DNA from: Cryptomeria japonica
Taxonomy: Eukaryota > Streptophyta > Pinopsida > Cupressales > Cupressaceae
DNA length: 64,000 bases
Direction of reading: 5' to 3'
NCBI RefSeq assembly: GCF_030272615.1
Contig: NC_081414.1
Span: forward strand, 911,035,009-911,099,008
Shown here: positions 10,322 through 22,151 of the stretch, one piece after another
Layout: each line of letters opens with the position of its first letter
How positions within the stretch are numbered: the stretch's first letter is position 1
Made by a program: the position numbers and the translations under genes
Notes under the pieces: model-generated
Told to the model about the DNA's origin: nothing
The model's input: only the letters and a program-made list of their open reading frames with translations
Databases searched by the model: none

Positions 10322-13300
10322 AGGATATGGAGGACTAAAATATGAAGGATAGGTGGATGAGGATCAAAGAACTATTTTGCAAAGGAGTGAAATGCCCCAC
10401 ACTAGAGCTATTGGAATTAAGGATGGAAGGAAAGTGGATAAAAATGTATGAGATGGAAGGATAATGTATAATGGATATTGATGGTTGAGGTTTTTAAGGC
10501 TTGTATTTTCTAAAGCATGCATGGATATTATTTTGCCTCTACCTTGATCAAGATCAAAGGTAGGAATGGAGGATGCATTTTGGTAGATTGGGGAATATGA
10601 TAGAGAGGATATTGGTAGGATAGTCAAGATAAAATATGGGAAAGGAGGTTGGACCTAGGTAGGGTGATGGTTATGGATAAGGGATATGGAGGATGTGGAT
10701 GGTAGAATAGTATGAATGAAGCTTGCTCTTAATTGTAGATTGCAAGAGGGTGGGGGATTACACATGATGCTTGTTTACGAAGTTTTCATCATGCTTGTTT
10801 AATTTATTTTTTGGAATAGTTTCGATGGATAGGGATTACGATAAGGATGTAGAAAAGTAGATTTTGTAAGATAGTGGACAGGGGATAGGGGGTAGAAGAA
10901 GAACTAAAGCATCTAGTTCCATGAATTGTATCACTTTAAGATGTGTTATAAAATACCAAGATAATTGGAGGCACACCCATAGATATTGGTAGAAAGGGAT
11001 GGGGAGATGGAGGAGGACAAGGATTTATGGAAATGTTTAGATTAAAGGGATATAATTATAGAGAACAAATGTTGGATAAGGGATGCAGTGTTGAAAGACA
11101 TTTGGGTAATTGGGTGGTGCTATTGGTAAGATCAGCATTGGCAAACACCTTGAAGGGTGGTGGAGTTGTGGGGGAGAGGATTTTGAATTAGATGGAGGAT
11201 CAAATGTGGACTTTGGGACATAAGGACCCAATATAGATGGACGATATGAGGGACTTAGGATAGTGGATTTTAAGGCATAAGGGCCCAAAATGGATTTTAA
11301 AGATGAGGGAATTTAGATGGAGGGTTGGAAAACTTATGAATGTGGGAAGCTTTTGGATGCCAATTTGGATTTCTCTTTGAGATACATTTATTCTATGAGT
11401 AGTTTGGGAATCGACATTATTTTTTAATTTTTTCTCTTTGGGTCTTTGTGGCCTTTTGAATTTTGTTTCTTATGGATCATGTTTTTCTTTTCTTGAGCAT
11501 ATATTTTTTATGGGACATGTTGATCCTTAAATTTTTGTGGATTTTTGGCTTTGTGCATTTTTTATTTTGCATCCAAATTGCTTCCAAGAGAAATGGTATA
11601 GGCGCATGAGGATGGATGACTTAGAGATTTTATGGATGGGATGATGGAGGGAGAATGTTGGAAGGAATTCAAGGATGTGTTCCTTTGTTGATCTTGTGTA
11701 GGGATTTGAGGTGATGGACTGTTGGAATTTGAGATATAGTTGATGGGTGTGGTGGATGGAGGTATGTAACGACCCAATATATATAGAAGGGGTGAAGGAT
11801 TTAATTTTAAAAAATAATGACCTAAAATGGATGTGGATGAGGAAGGAATGGATTTTTGGATGTAAGGGTCCACAATGGATTTGGAAGATGGGGGATGGTG
11901 GGATTTTGATTTAGATGGATGGATTTTGGATTTAGAAGGTTTGAAAGGAGTACAAAAATCTTGAACATGATCTTGGACTTTCTTTGGTTTGAAGGGGTTC
12001 CAATATGACTTGTTCATGGAGGCTCACCCCTTTGCCTTGATAATTCACATTTTCACAAATTCTTTTTCCAATGAGATGCTTATTATTTTGGGAAAAAGAT
12101 TTGTCCATTTTGAGGGGGATGGGAGGTGGAAGGAATTATAAGATATTGGAGGAAACCATAGTGGATGAAGGTGAAAGAGCCAAGTTGATAGGTATGGGAT
12201 TCATGAATATCTTGGATAGGGGTGATGGTATCTTGTGTAGGATTGAGATCACATGGAGGATTAGGATCATGAGGGGGATTGGGAGGAATATTGGGATCTT
12301 TATATCAATTAGTATCATGACAAGGATATGAGGGGATGCTTTGATCTTGACCTGGGAGGTGATCATGAAGGGGAGGAGGAGGGATGTCTTGCGCTTAATT
12401 AGGGAGGGAATCATGGTGGAGATTAGGAAGAATAATTGGATCTTGAGATAGAAGGGGATAATTGGATGAAGTGGAGGGTAGAATTATATTTTGATTTGGA
12501 GAGATGTCATGAGATGGAGGGATGCTTTGATGTTGAGGTGGAGAGGAATTTGTGCTAGCATGCTTTGTAACAAGGTCTTACAATGTTTGGGGTTGTGAGG
12601 GTTGTGTGATGGAGGATGATATAGATTGTTCAACTTGGGTGGGTGTAGGGATGGGGGATTCATGAAGCTTAGGGGATTGCGGTTTTTTATGATTTAGAGG
12701 ACATGGAGGTGGATACATGATATCGGAAGATTGTGCAACTTTGTTTGGAGGTAGGGGTTTTGTCTCCTCTCTTAATAATTCTTGGGCAATTTTTTAAACA
12801 GATGACTTGAAGGATAGGGATAATATGGATTTTAATGAAATGATTTGGGATTTACGGGGATTGGGACTATATGGAGGTTTAGGATTGGATGGGAGATTAA
12901 GATTATGGATTAGGGAATTAGGATTAAGGATTTGGGGATTAAGTGAAGGATTAAGATTATGAGGAATATTTAGAGTAGGTGGAGGATTTGGATATGATGA
13001 AAGATTAGGATTGTGGTTTGGAATATTTTAGTATAAAGAACTTGGATTATGGGTAGAGGTGAATGGGGGATTATACAAATATGGGGATTGAAATGTGGAT
13101 ATAGGAGAAGACGGAGGTATAGATGTTGGATGAGAGGGATATGTGGGTGAGGGATAACATGGATGACAAACAAGATGGATTTATCTTGTCAAAGGTAGAC
13201 GAAGGATAAGGAATGGGAGATAGACTAGGATATTGGATATAAATGGTTGAGGTAGAATGGATGAAGATATGGTATATGGATTGGAGGTTCTAGGATTGAC

Positions 13301-13999
13301 TTGATAAGTGAGCTTGGGTGGGACACATGAATAGGTGGAAGTTGGATAACTTTGAGGCATGCATGAGTTAGATGGGAATGATTGATAGGTTGGTTGGGTT
13401 GAAGGTATGATTTGAGGAATGGTGTTTGGCATAGATATTTGAACTTCCATAATCATTTTTTCAAACCAATCCATGATGTTTGGATGTGGGTTTTGGATTT
13501 GGATTAGATGAGGTCTTGGAAGAATATGAAAATGGAGAAAAAATTGGTTGAGAGAGTTGGATTTTTTATTTGGAGAATGGGTGGGATTTGGAATGTGAAG
13601 AATGCTAGGTATTTGGATATGATTTTTAAATGACAATTTTTAATTAAAAATTGGGGATTGGGGGTTTTGATTGAAATAACTAAATGGTTAATGAGTAATT
13701 GATTTTGGATGAAGGGGTAGATAGATTGAATTAGGATTTGGTCTTAGGTTGAAAATGGGATTGGATTAAGATGATGATGAAGAATGAGGAATAAGTATAA
13801 TTAGGAAAAGGATGAATGATGAGATTGGATTAAGAGAAGTGGATTTTGATGAGATTTATGGAGGATGGTTAGGATACGAATTAGGAACTTGAGGATTCCT
13901 AAAATTGATGAGGATTAGGTTCGTAATGGATGGATTATGGATGAATTAGGGATGATTAGGAAGATGGTTAGCAGATGATGGTTGGGATGAACTAATTAT
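10322..13999. other. Purine-rich, strand-asymmetric low-complexity tract (left part)
   Basis: For nearly 3.7 kb the plus strand is dominated by G and A with T (GGATTAGG, GGATGGATGAGG type words) and is poor in C. The minus strand gives short open frames rich in Pro, Ser, His and Ile (for example 13636-13181 and 12017-11562) that look compositional and not conserved. Two T-rich islands interrupt it (about 11400-11560). Element F is inserted at its right end and the tract resumes at 27332. No gene is recognised; it may be an old spacer of a large retroelement. Confidence 0.55.
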
Positions 14000-14474
14000 T
14001 GTTGCAAGCATGATGTTGATGGTTGTCATTAATTGTTGTCTTTGATGTCAACATAGTGTCTTGGGATTGGTGATCTGAAAGATGTGTTCCTGGAATCTTT
14101 GGTGCTCTGAAAGATGTGTTACAGTTGATATTCAGTGTTGATTGATTGTAATATAGATTTCTATTCTTATTGGATATGATATTGATTGATTGTATTCACA
14201 AGTATATTGGTTTCATTCTTATTTTTGCTAAGTTGGGTAGTGTTATTTTCGGTCCGGTTCGATCTAGAATTTGAGGATGAGTAACGATATTTGTGCAACA
14301 TATGTGTCATGATTTGTATCTAGAATTTGTGATGGATGTAATGTGTTGATCTAACTGATGATATGTGTTTTGGTATGGTCTACTTCCCATTCCTTCCCAC
14401 CACTGGAATGTTTAGTGCTGACCTATTTTTTTATCTATATTTGGCTGACTTAGTAGATTATATTGTTTGGAAAT
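14000..14474 (+). repeat. Element F 5' LTR, first part
   Basis: This aligns throughout with the start of F's 3' LTR (26325 onward), sharing for example GTGCTGACCTATTTTT and GGTATGGTCTACTTCCC. Homology stops at TTGTTTGGAAAT, where the insertion complex begins. The second part resumes at about 21566. Confidence 0.88.
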
Positions 14475-14680
14475 TGTTACAAGCTAGCATTGTTGTTGCA
14501 CAAAAAGATCCACCTGTCAATGCCTGATACAACCACTAGACTTATAGAATCCATAGGAGGTTGTTAAACCATGTCATGAATCCCTGCAAGGGATGTTGGC
14601 CCATTGCCAACAATCCCCCTCCCAGTGTCACTCACCATGACCTACATGATTTTAACCTCTGACCAAGCTCTGATACCACT
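14475..14680 (-). mobile_element. TRIM/SMART-type mini LTR element Q (partial): 3' LTR, PPT, tiny interior, PBS
   Basis: On the minus strand the order is PBS (GTGGTATCAGAGC, plus coordinates 14667-14679), about 45 bp, a PPT GGGAGGGGGAT (14613-14623), and a 138-bp LTR (14475-14612) from TGTTGGCAATGG to ...CTTGTAACA. The LTR resembles that of the complete small element at 33109-33482; both have GTTGTATCrGGCATTrACAGG and GATCTTTTkGTGCAA. The expected 5' LTR to the right is missing, and copia LTR E begins exactly where it should start. The left flank GAAAT recurs at 21561-21565. Confidence 0.65.
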
Positions 14681-15901
14681 TGTTAGACAGTTCAAATAAC
14701 CGGAAGACAACTAAGAGAGGGGGTGAATCAGTTGTCACCAAATTACCCGAACCTTAAGAAATTAAAACTTTAATATCAGAACCCAAAAGATTAATATCGG
14801 AATGCATAAACCAAATACCAAAATAGAAAATAAACCAATTAAGCATACACAACAATCAGAGAATAAATACCAACCACATGACACCAAGATTTATACGTGG
14901 AAAACCTGATAAAGGGAAAAACCATGGCGGGAAGCCTACCTACAGTCAAATAATACTTCTGCAATAAGTATGTGAATTACAATTCAGGGGCCTACACTTG
15001 TAGGAAGGCCAACAGCCTAGAGCACACTGCTCATCACAAAAGGAGTCTCATTGACTACATAGAAATCAAGACTACAATCTGGAAGAAGGAATGAACTACA
15101 ATTATATCATCTCCTATGCTTGAATACAGTTTCGGTTAAGCTCAATACTAGAGGACTAAATCCTCTTATGGAAACTGAACTTGATTACCAATGATCAACC
15201 AAATCCTCTGCCTGAATGATTATTACATTATCGCTCCTATTACATTCCATATCCCATTCCTATATGATTTACAATGAGATCTTACATCAAATATATACAA
15301 ACCCTCGACCATAAATAATAAGGTCGGCCACCAGACAATAAACCAATTACATAATTAAAAAACATGTCTCGCTGAGACCAAACAAATAATATCCAACCCA
15401 TAAGACATCCTGAAAACACATCGAGAGGTCCAACCCACATGTTACATTAAGTCGGTCCATAACCTAGATAATATCGGGACCCAATATAGGTCCACACATG
15501 CTAAAGAAATGATCCCAATAAACTAAGTCTCGAACATGATCACTATCAGCATCCTAAATCTCCACTAGAAGCCACACCAACACCACTTATGCATATCATC
15601 AAAGATCTTCAACAAAGCTTTGTTGGTGAAACCCTCGCTGGAACAACAAACCAAGCTTGCCAATAAGGAGGATAGCATCCAATCACCAGATCAAAACCAA
15701 CTGACTGAATATGAGCATGAATAAGCCAATTCCATAACCCAAACATACTAGAGCATACAAGATCATAATGATCCAATCCAACCAGAAACCAAACAATCTA
15801 CCAGAACCAGAAGGATACAGGTAAAGCAACCAAAATAGATAGTGTTGACATCAATGACAAAACATCAATGCAACACATAATCAACCTCCAAATGGTCAAC
15901 A
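14681..15901 (-). mobile_element. Element E: 3' LTR of a minus-strand Ty1/copia element
   Basis: In element orientation it starts TGTTGACCATTTGG at 15901 and ends ...GAACTGTCTAACA at 14681, 1221 bp. The PPT adjoins on the right at 15902-15917. Its R/U5 part (GAGGGGGTGAATCAGTTG, ACGTGGAAAACC, GGGGCCTACACTTG on the plus strand) is shared with LTR H. No second E LTR remains in the window. Confidence 0.85.
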
Positions 15902-15917
15902 ATCTCCCCCTTTGGCA
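15902..15917 (-). other. Polypurine tract of element E
   Basis: On the minus strand this reads TGCCAAAGGGGGAGAT, ending directly at the LTR start TGTTGACC. Element H has the same tract at 20088-20103. Confidence 0.85.
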
Positions 15918-16269
15918 TTGATGGCAACACTAGATGTCAAAAAAAACATCCAAGTGCCAAGAAATGCCAAACAAGTCTCCCCCCAATGAAAGACAACCAA
16001 CAATCTCTCACACAAAGATATATCAATGAAGTTCTGAAACAAAGACCAAACTCCCCCTGTGAATGATATCTTTGTAAAGCTCTATTTTTCATATATATCT
16101 CTCCCCCTTTGACATCAATGCTAGAAATCTGACAAAATATCAAAGCAAAAACAAAAACCACTGAATCACAAGTCTAACTACTCCCCTTGAGCAGTAGCAT
16201 CCCCTCATCAATTCTGGAATGAATGATATCTCTAATAATGCATACTGCACTGATGCCAAATAACATCAA
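15918..16269. other. Element E 3' untranslated interior
   Basis: Between the RNase H tail and the PPT. It contains further pyrimidine-rich, PPT-like runs (CTCCCCCTTTGACATCAATG near 16101) but no coding sequence. Confidence 0.6.
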
Positions 16270-18840
16270 TCAGTTCTCTATCGGAGGGGCAGAAACCCCT
16301 AATCTGTTTCTCAGGTACTCAAATGATTCTTTAGGTAAAGGTTTAGTAAAAATATCTGCAATCTGCTCTTTAGTGTTCACATAAACCAGTCTAACTTCAT
16401 TTTCTTCCACCTTCTCCTTCAAAAATTTATACTTGATAGATATGTGCTTTGTCTTAGAGTGAAATATCATTTCTTTGATATGTCAATAGCAACAGAGTTA
16501 TCACAGTGAATAACTACCGGTCTAATGCAATGCACTTTAATATCCTTCAACATTTGCTCCATCCATACAACCTGTGTGCAGTTAGTAGCAGCAACAACAT
16601 ACGTAGCTTCAGCAGTAGATAAAGAAAAACATGATTGTTTCTTGTTGATCCATGAAACCAACTTATTTCCAAGAAAAAAAGCTTCACCAGAAGTACTTTT
16701 CCGGTCATCAACATCACCTGCCCAATCTGCATATGTATATGCACATAAAGTAAAGTCATCATCCTTAGGGTACCACAAACCATATTCAGATGTACCTTGC
16801 AAGTATCTAAAAATTATTTTCACCACACTCTCATGATTTCCTTTAGGATCACTTTGATATCTAGATGCAATACAAACAACATTCATTATGTCAAGCCTAG
16901 TCTGAGTCAAATATAGCAGACCTCCAATCATAGACTTGTATCTTGTAGGATTTATCAGTGCAGATACATCTTTCCTTGACAATTTCTCATTTGTAACCAT
17001 GGGAGTACTTACAGGTTTAAAATCTACCATACCAAATTTCTTCAACAATTCCCTAGCATACTTAGTTTGACATATGAAAATACCTTTATCAGTCTGAGTA
17101 ATCTGCAAACCTAAGAAAAATTTCATTTCCCCAATCATAGACATTTCAAATTCTTTCTCCATATTCTTAGAAAATTCCATGCACAACTTATCTTCACCTC
17201 CAAAAATGATGTCATCAACAAAAACTTCAATAATCAGTATGTCATCATCAGTGACTTTATAAAATAGATTACTGTCACCATTACCTTTAGTGAACTCAAG
17301 CTTCAAAAGATATTTGTCTAACCTTACATACCAAGCTCTAGGTGCCTGTCTCAATCCATATAAAGCTTTCTTTAATCTACAAATCATGTTTTTATCATCT
17401 AAAAGTGAAAAACCATCAGGTTTCTCAATATAAACTTCCTCATCAAGATCCCCATTCAAAAATGCACACTTAACATCCATTTGATAAACCTTGTAGTTTT
17501 TATGTGCAACATAGGCAAGAAATAATCTTGCAGCTTCAATCCTAGCTACAGGTACAAAAGTTTCACCATAATCAATTCCTTCCTTCTGATAATATCCTTT
17601 ACAAGACAATCTAGCTTTATTCCTTACAATTTGTCCATCTTCATTCAATTTATTCCTAAAAACCCATATAATTCCAATAACATTCTTATTTTTAGGTCGG
17701 GGAACTAAAGTCCATGTGTTCTTCTTCTCAATCTGATCTAATTCTTCTTCCATAGCTTTCATCCAACATTCATCTTTACAGGCTTCAATTATTGCTACTA
17801 GTTCAACTTGAGAAATTAAACATGCCTCATTGGATGCCAATCTCCTTCTTGTCATCACTCCATTGTTCTTATACCCAATGATCTGATCTTCTAAATGATT
17901 CAATCTCACATACCTAGGAGTCTTCTAACTCTCTGTTCCTCTTCTCTATTCTTCAATTACTATTGAATTTTTTGATACTACTAGAGTAACTGGTCCAACA
18001 TTTTGTTCCAGTAAAGGTGCTACCGGATCAATTATGATCATTTCCACTATCGGTTCTTGTTCATAAACTCTGATTTGACTTCTATTTAGCTTATCCACCT
18101 TGACATTAGCGCTCTCCACAATTCTTTGCAATCTCTTGTTATAACATCTATATGCTTTGCTTTCATTAGAATAACCAAGAAATATTCCTTCATCACATCT
18201 AGGATCAAATTTTCCAATGATATCATCTCTCCTGATATAACATTTATTACCAAATATTCTGAAATACTTAACTATAGGTGTATTTCCAAACCATAATTCA
18301 TAAGATGTCTTACCAATTTCTCCTTTGATATGTACTCTGTTGAATGTATAGACTGTTGTGCTCACTACTTCTCTCCAGTAGATATGAGGTATACTAGCTT
18401 CCATCATAATTTTTCTAGAAACATCCAAGATATTTTTGTTCTTCCTTTCCACAACTCCATTCTATTGAGGTGTCCGGGGAGCAGAAAATTGTCTCCTTTT
18501 ACCATGCTTCTCACAAATTTTATTAAACTCACTAGATGTGAATTCTCCACCATGATTTGACCTTAAACATTTAATCTTTAATCATGTCTTAGTCTCAACT
18601 TTAGCCTTGAAGATTTTAAACTTTTCAAAAGCCTCAAATTTCTCCCTTAAAAAAGTAACCCACAACATTATAGAATAATCATCAATGATTAGTATAAAAT
18701 ATCTATCACCTTGAAAACTTTTAACTCTAGCAGGGCCACACAAATTAGTATAATAAGATCAAGAACATCATTAGATTTGTCTAGTATACACTTTTAAAAG
18801 AGGTTCTGACCTATTTTCCCATTTGACATTCTTTACATAC
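16270..18840 (-). pseudogene. Element E pol: integrase, reverse transcriptase and RNase H of Ty1/copia
   Basis: The minus-strand frame reads integrase core remnants (GGEFTSSEFNKICEKHG, then SAPRTPQ-stop-NGVVERKN near 18470), the integrase C-terminal part (YWREVVSTTVYTFNRV, 18452-17946), then RT and RNase H (17909-16467). RT has NTWTLVPRP, YQMDVKCAFLNGDLDEEVYI, LKKALYGLRQAPRAWY, and FVDDIIFGG in place of the usual YVDD. RNase H has YADWAGDVDDRKSTSG, STAEATYVVAA and HCDNSVAIDI. A frameshift near 16468 moves the tail into another frame (16470-16270, with TKPLPKESFEYLRNRLGV). Two stops separate the integrase and RT parts near 17910-17945. RT-RNase H is open for 480 codons, so E is less decayed than F. 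The frameshift and stops rule out a working polyprotein. Confidence 0.93.
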
Positions 18841-19182
18841 CGGATTATAGGGCTTCACAATCTTAGGTATACCAAGTTATAGGGCTATCGGAACTTTAGA
18901 AACTATTTCATCTTCACTCAGAGTTCCACCACAACATTGAATTCCCATAATAATCTCATTTACCCTTTCCATGATGCAGTAATCCTTTCATCTTCTTCCA
19001 TCTTCAAGTTTTCATATCTCATCTAGTAACCATCAAGTTTAGCAATCTTCATAGTAGGGTCACCTTCATTAAGAGTCTCCAACTTGTCCCATATAGCCTT
19101 TGCAGATGATTTATCAGTTAATCCCATTATTTGCTGATCAAAAATTGAACACAAGAGGGCTTCTCTTTCTCTACAATCATAT
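18841..19182 (-). pseudogene. Element E gag remnant, 5'-truncated
   Basis: The minus strand reads a copia gag (UBN2-type) piece: AKAIWDKLETLNEGDPTMKI and ENLKMEEDERI, with stops and shifts. It passes almost directly into the zone before integrase (CKECQMGK type motif near 18830), so the zinc knuckle and protease have been deleted. The upstream part of gag, the PBS and the 5' LTR are absent; LTR H begins at 19183. Confidence 0.75.
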
Positions 19183-20087
19183 TGTTAGAATCCAAGAACA
19201 CTGAGAGGGGGGAGTGAATCAGTGTTCTACCAGAATGATCAATTTTAACCTTATTAAAACATGCATTCACCAACGGGTAAACCAGTATATATAATATTGA
19301 AAGAAGTAAAGTAATCAATAAGCCAATCACACAAATGAATACCATAGCATAGACAATTATACGTGGAAAACCTCAAAGAGGAAAAACCACGGTGGAATTT
19401 GTGACCCACAATATCAATCCATTGGCCATATGAAAAATATTACAAAATATGGGGGCCTACACTTGCAGGAAAGCTTACATCCTAGAGCACACTGCTCAAT
19501 CATAAAAGGAGCCTCACTGACTACACAAAAATCTAGACTACAATCCAGAAGAGAGAATGAACTGCAAAGATAGCATCTCCTATGCCTGAGTACAATTCTG
19601 GTTAAGCTCTATCTATTCTGGTCTAAAACCCTAAACCCTTACTGGAATAACCTCTTACATAAATGTCCTCACATACATGATCTCTCTCACATATCTTTCA
19701 TATCCTTACATCACATCTCATAACACAAAATGATCTAATCAATTGACCTATATACCCTTACAATCCTTCATGCCTTATGTCGTCTTACATAGATAATTAC
19801 AAAATGAATATACATGTCGGCTAAATTACATATATACATAAGTATCAAAATCAATTGTTGATTGTCGGATCTCCTAAAATGATGTCGGCCTCCAATACCG
19901 TTATCCTGATGAATTCATGTCAGCCTGCAATGTCGGTACCCAAAGAATTCCTCCTACCGATGAAGATACATGTCGGTGCTAGTGAAGTGTCTGTCGATAA
20001 ACAATCAAACCAAAATATGAAAGCCAAAACATGTTTCCATCAATGACAACATATTGAAACCAATCAAATGAGTGTCAATTGCCAACA
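19183..20087 (-). mobile_element. Element H: 3' LTR of a second minus-strand copia element
   Basis: In element orientation it begins TGTTGGCAATTGAC at 20087 and ends ...TTGGATTCTAACA at 19183, 905 bp. PPT TGCCAAAGGGGGAGAT adjoins at 20088-20103. It is related to LTR E in the R/U5 half but has a different U3. No H coding sequence or 5' LTR remains. Confidence 0.82.
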
Positions 20088-20389
20088 ATCTCCCCCTTTG
20101 GCATTGATGGCAACACTCATGTGAAAAATGATAATGGTTTCCATCTGTCGGTTTCATCCTAAGACTGCTCCCCCTGAGTTGAATATCCATCTGTGATCAT
20201 GATCTATACAAAATACTTCACACCTCCATATCTCCCAATATCAAGAATATATTTTTCACCTATACCTCCCCCTTTGACATCAATGCCAAAAAAAAACCAA
20301 AAATCAGGACGAAGAATGAAAGTTTGTACAAAGAATGTCCCAAAACACCTTACCAGAGTTGAATATACTTGAAAATTTCTAGATAGGCT
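20088..20389. other. Element H PPT and 3' untranslated interior
   Basis: The minus-strand PPT is at 20088-20103, followed by pyrimidine-rich non-coding DNA like that of element E, including a second PPT-like CTCCCCCTTTGACATCAATG near 20264. It is interrupted at 20390-20394 by solo LTR I and resumes at 21518, ending near 21560 where LTR F restarts. Confidence 0.55.
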
Positions 20390-20394
20390 TTCTC

Positions 20395-21512
20395 TAATGA
20401 ATACTAAGAGGGGGGGATGAATTAGTATGCCAAAAATCAGTGTACTTAAACACTTTGCTAGACTAACAGTAAACCAATAAAACAGTTTAGCAGACAAACC
20501 GGTTAGCACACATGCAAGCCAAATAGAAAATAATGCATTCACCCACAGAAGCATAAACACCATAACACAAGAGATTTTGACGTGGAAACCCAAATGGGAA
20601 AAACCATGGTGAGATGGAACTCACAAGTAACTATCTGCAGGATAGGAACCAAACCGGTTAAGATCAGACCGGTTAAGGTGATACAATGTTCTTTACCAGA
20701 ATAGATCCTGTTTGGAATCTCAATCTCTGTTAGGAGATAAGTCCAATTAAAGACTACCTTTCTAGAGGATTTTAGATCCACAGATGTGAACCACCTTGTT
20801 AGAGGATTTACAAAAGGCTTTTGAGCCTACCCGGTTAAGGGCTTCAGACTTGTTGAAGATGTGAGTAATCAACAAGTGATTGATCTAGCTAATAGCACAG
20901 ATTGCTTGGTTAGATCCTTGATAGCTCCTTCCTAATGCATTCCAGCATTACTTCAGTCTTCTACACATTCACAATCTCTAACTCATCAGCCACCTTGAAC
21001 CCTAGCAACAACCTAAAACCCTAGACATGATGTCCTTATGAAGGAATCTGATTTCATGTCGGTCCAATATGATTACATTTCAATTTCCTAGGTTCAATGC
21101 ATCTAGACGTATTCTGTAACATGACACAAAAAGCACCTTTGAAGTGTCGGCACCGTCAAACAATCGATGGATTGTAACTCTCAAAAAATGTCGGTTGGTA
21201 ACTCATCACAGAGTATTACTAGTTCATACAAAAATACCAGTTGCCTGTTTGTCAAAAATGAAGAGTGGGAAATATGTGTTATGCTGCTTTGATCCTTCAT
21301 ACCGCTTGAGATCCTTGAACCGCCTGGGGTCAACATACTGCTTTACATCGGTAAACACTTTCTGCAAAACACCAATAGTCTAAGGACTATAATGCATCAT
21401 ACTGGTTGGGAACAATTGTCAGTTGAGCATGACTCATACATATAAAAGTGATCTCAATGCAAGTGTGAGTCCATCAATGACAATCACAACATAATCATCA
21501 AAAATGCCAACA
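20395..21512 (-). mobile_element. Solo LTR I (copia type), TSD TTCTC
   Basis: This LTR-like unit of 1118 bp ends ...AATGCCAACA at 21512 and is flanked by TTCTC at 20390-20394 and 21513-21517. It shows the GAGGGGGG-GATGAATTAGT start and the TTTTGACGTGGAAACCC segment typical of the other copia LTRs here. The left terminus reads TAATGAATAC where TG is expected, explained by one G-to-A change. No PBS, PPT or coding DNA accompanies it. Confidence 0.7.
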
Positions 21513-21565
21513 TTCTCCAAAATCTCTAGATAGGGGTCCTGACCTGATTTGAGTGTGTTGGAAAT

Positions 21566-22088
21566 AGATACAAGTCCATTAAGCATATGGGCATATTAAA
21601 AAAGGAATAAGAAAATCTGATATATGGAAGATGTGCAAGATAGCAAAGGATTGTTGTTGATCTGTGAAGTGTGTTGTTGTTGAGCAACACTAGAAGCAGT
21701 TCTGACATTGCAGATTATGTTGTGGATTTTATTTTCTTTCTTCTTTTTTTGACAGTTAGCCTTTATGGGCAGTGACTCCTCTGGTAGTGAGCCTTTCTGG
21801 GCAGTGAGCCCTTCAGTATTGAGCCTTTATGGCAATGAGCCACCCTTTTGTAAAAATCACCTTAACCAGTGTTATATATTGAGAACTAACATTCTTTGTG
21901 GTTTTTCCCTTCTTGGGTTTTCCACATCATATCTGGTGTTTATTGTGTGATTTGTTTTGTGTATGCAGTTTCATGTTATATCTACATTAATTAATTTTGT
22001 TGGTTATTCTGAATCTGTAAAAGAATTGAAGAAAAATTTTAAGTTGTCAACCAATTCACCCTCCTCTCAGTTGTCTGGATATTTAATA
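21566..22088 (+). repeat. Element F 5' LTR, second part
   Basis: This matches F's 3' LTR from about 26810 to 27326, for example GATATATGGAAGATGTGC, GTGTTGTTGTTGAGC and GAGCCTTTATGG. It ends ...GATATTTAATA at 22088; the 3' LTR ends in TTTAACA, so the terminal CA has become TA. A GAAAT just before it (21561-21565) repeats the left flank of the insertion complex. Confidence 0.85.
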
Positions 22089-22090
22089 AT

Positions 22091-22102
22091 TGGTACCAAA
22101 GC
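22091..22102 (+). other. Primer-binding site of element F
   Basis: TGGTACCAAAGC lies two bases after the 5' LTR. It is a two-mismatch version of TGGTATCAGAGC, complementary to the 3' end of initiator methionine tRNA. Confidence 0.75.
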
Positions 22103-22151
22103 TTTGGTTCTTTGGAAAAGAGCTTAACATCTTGAGGTATATCCTGATACG

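Noticed and set aside
11562-13636. Proline/serine-rich minus-strand open frames
   Set aside because: They follow from the base composition of the purine-rich tract and show no domain.
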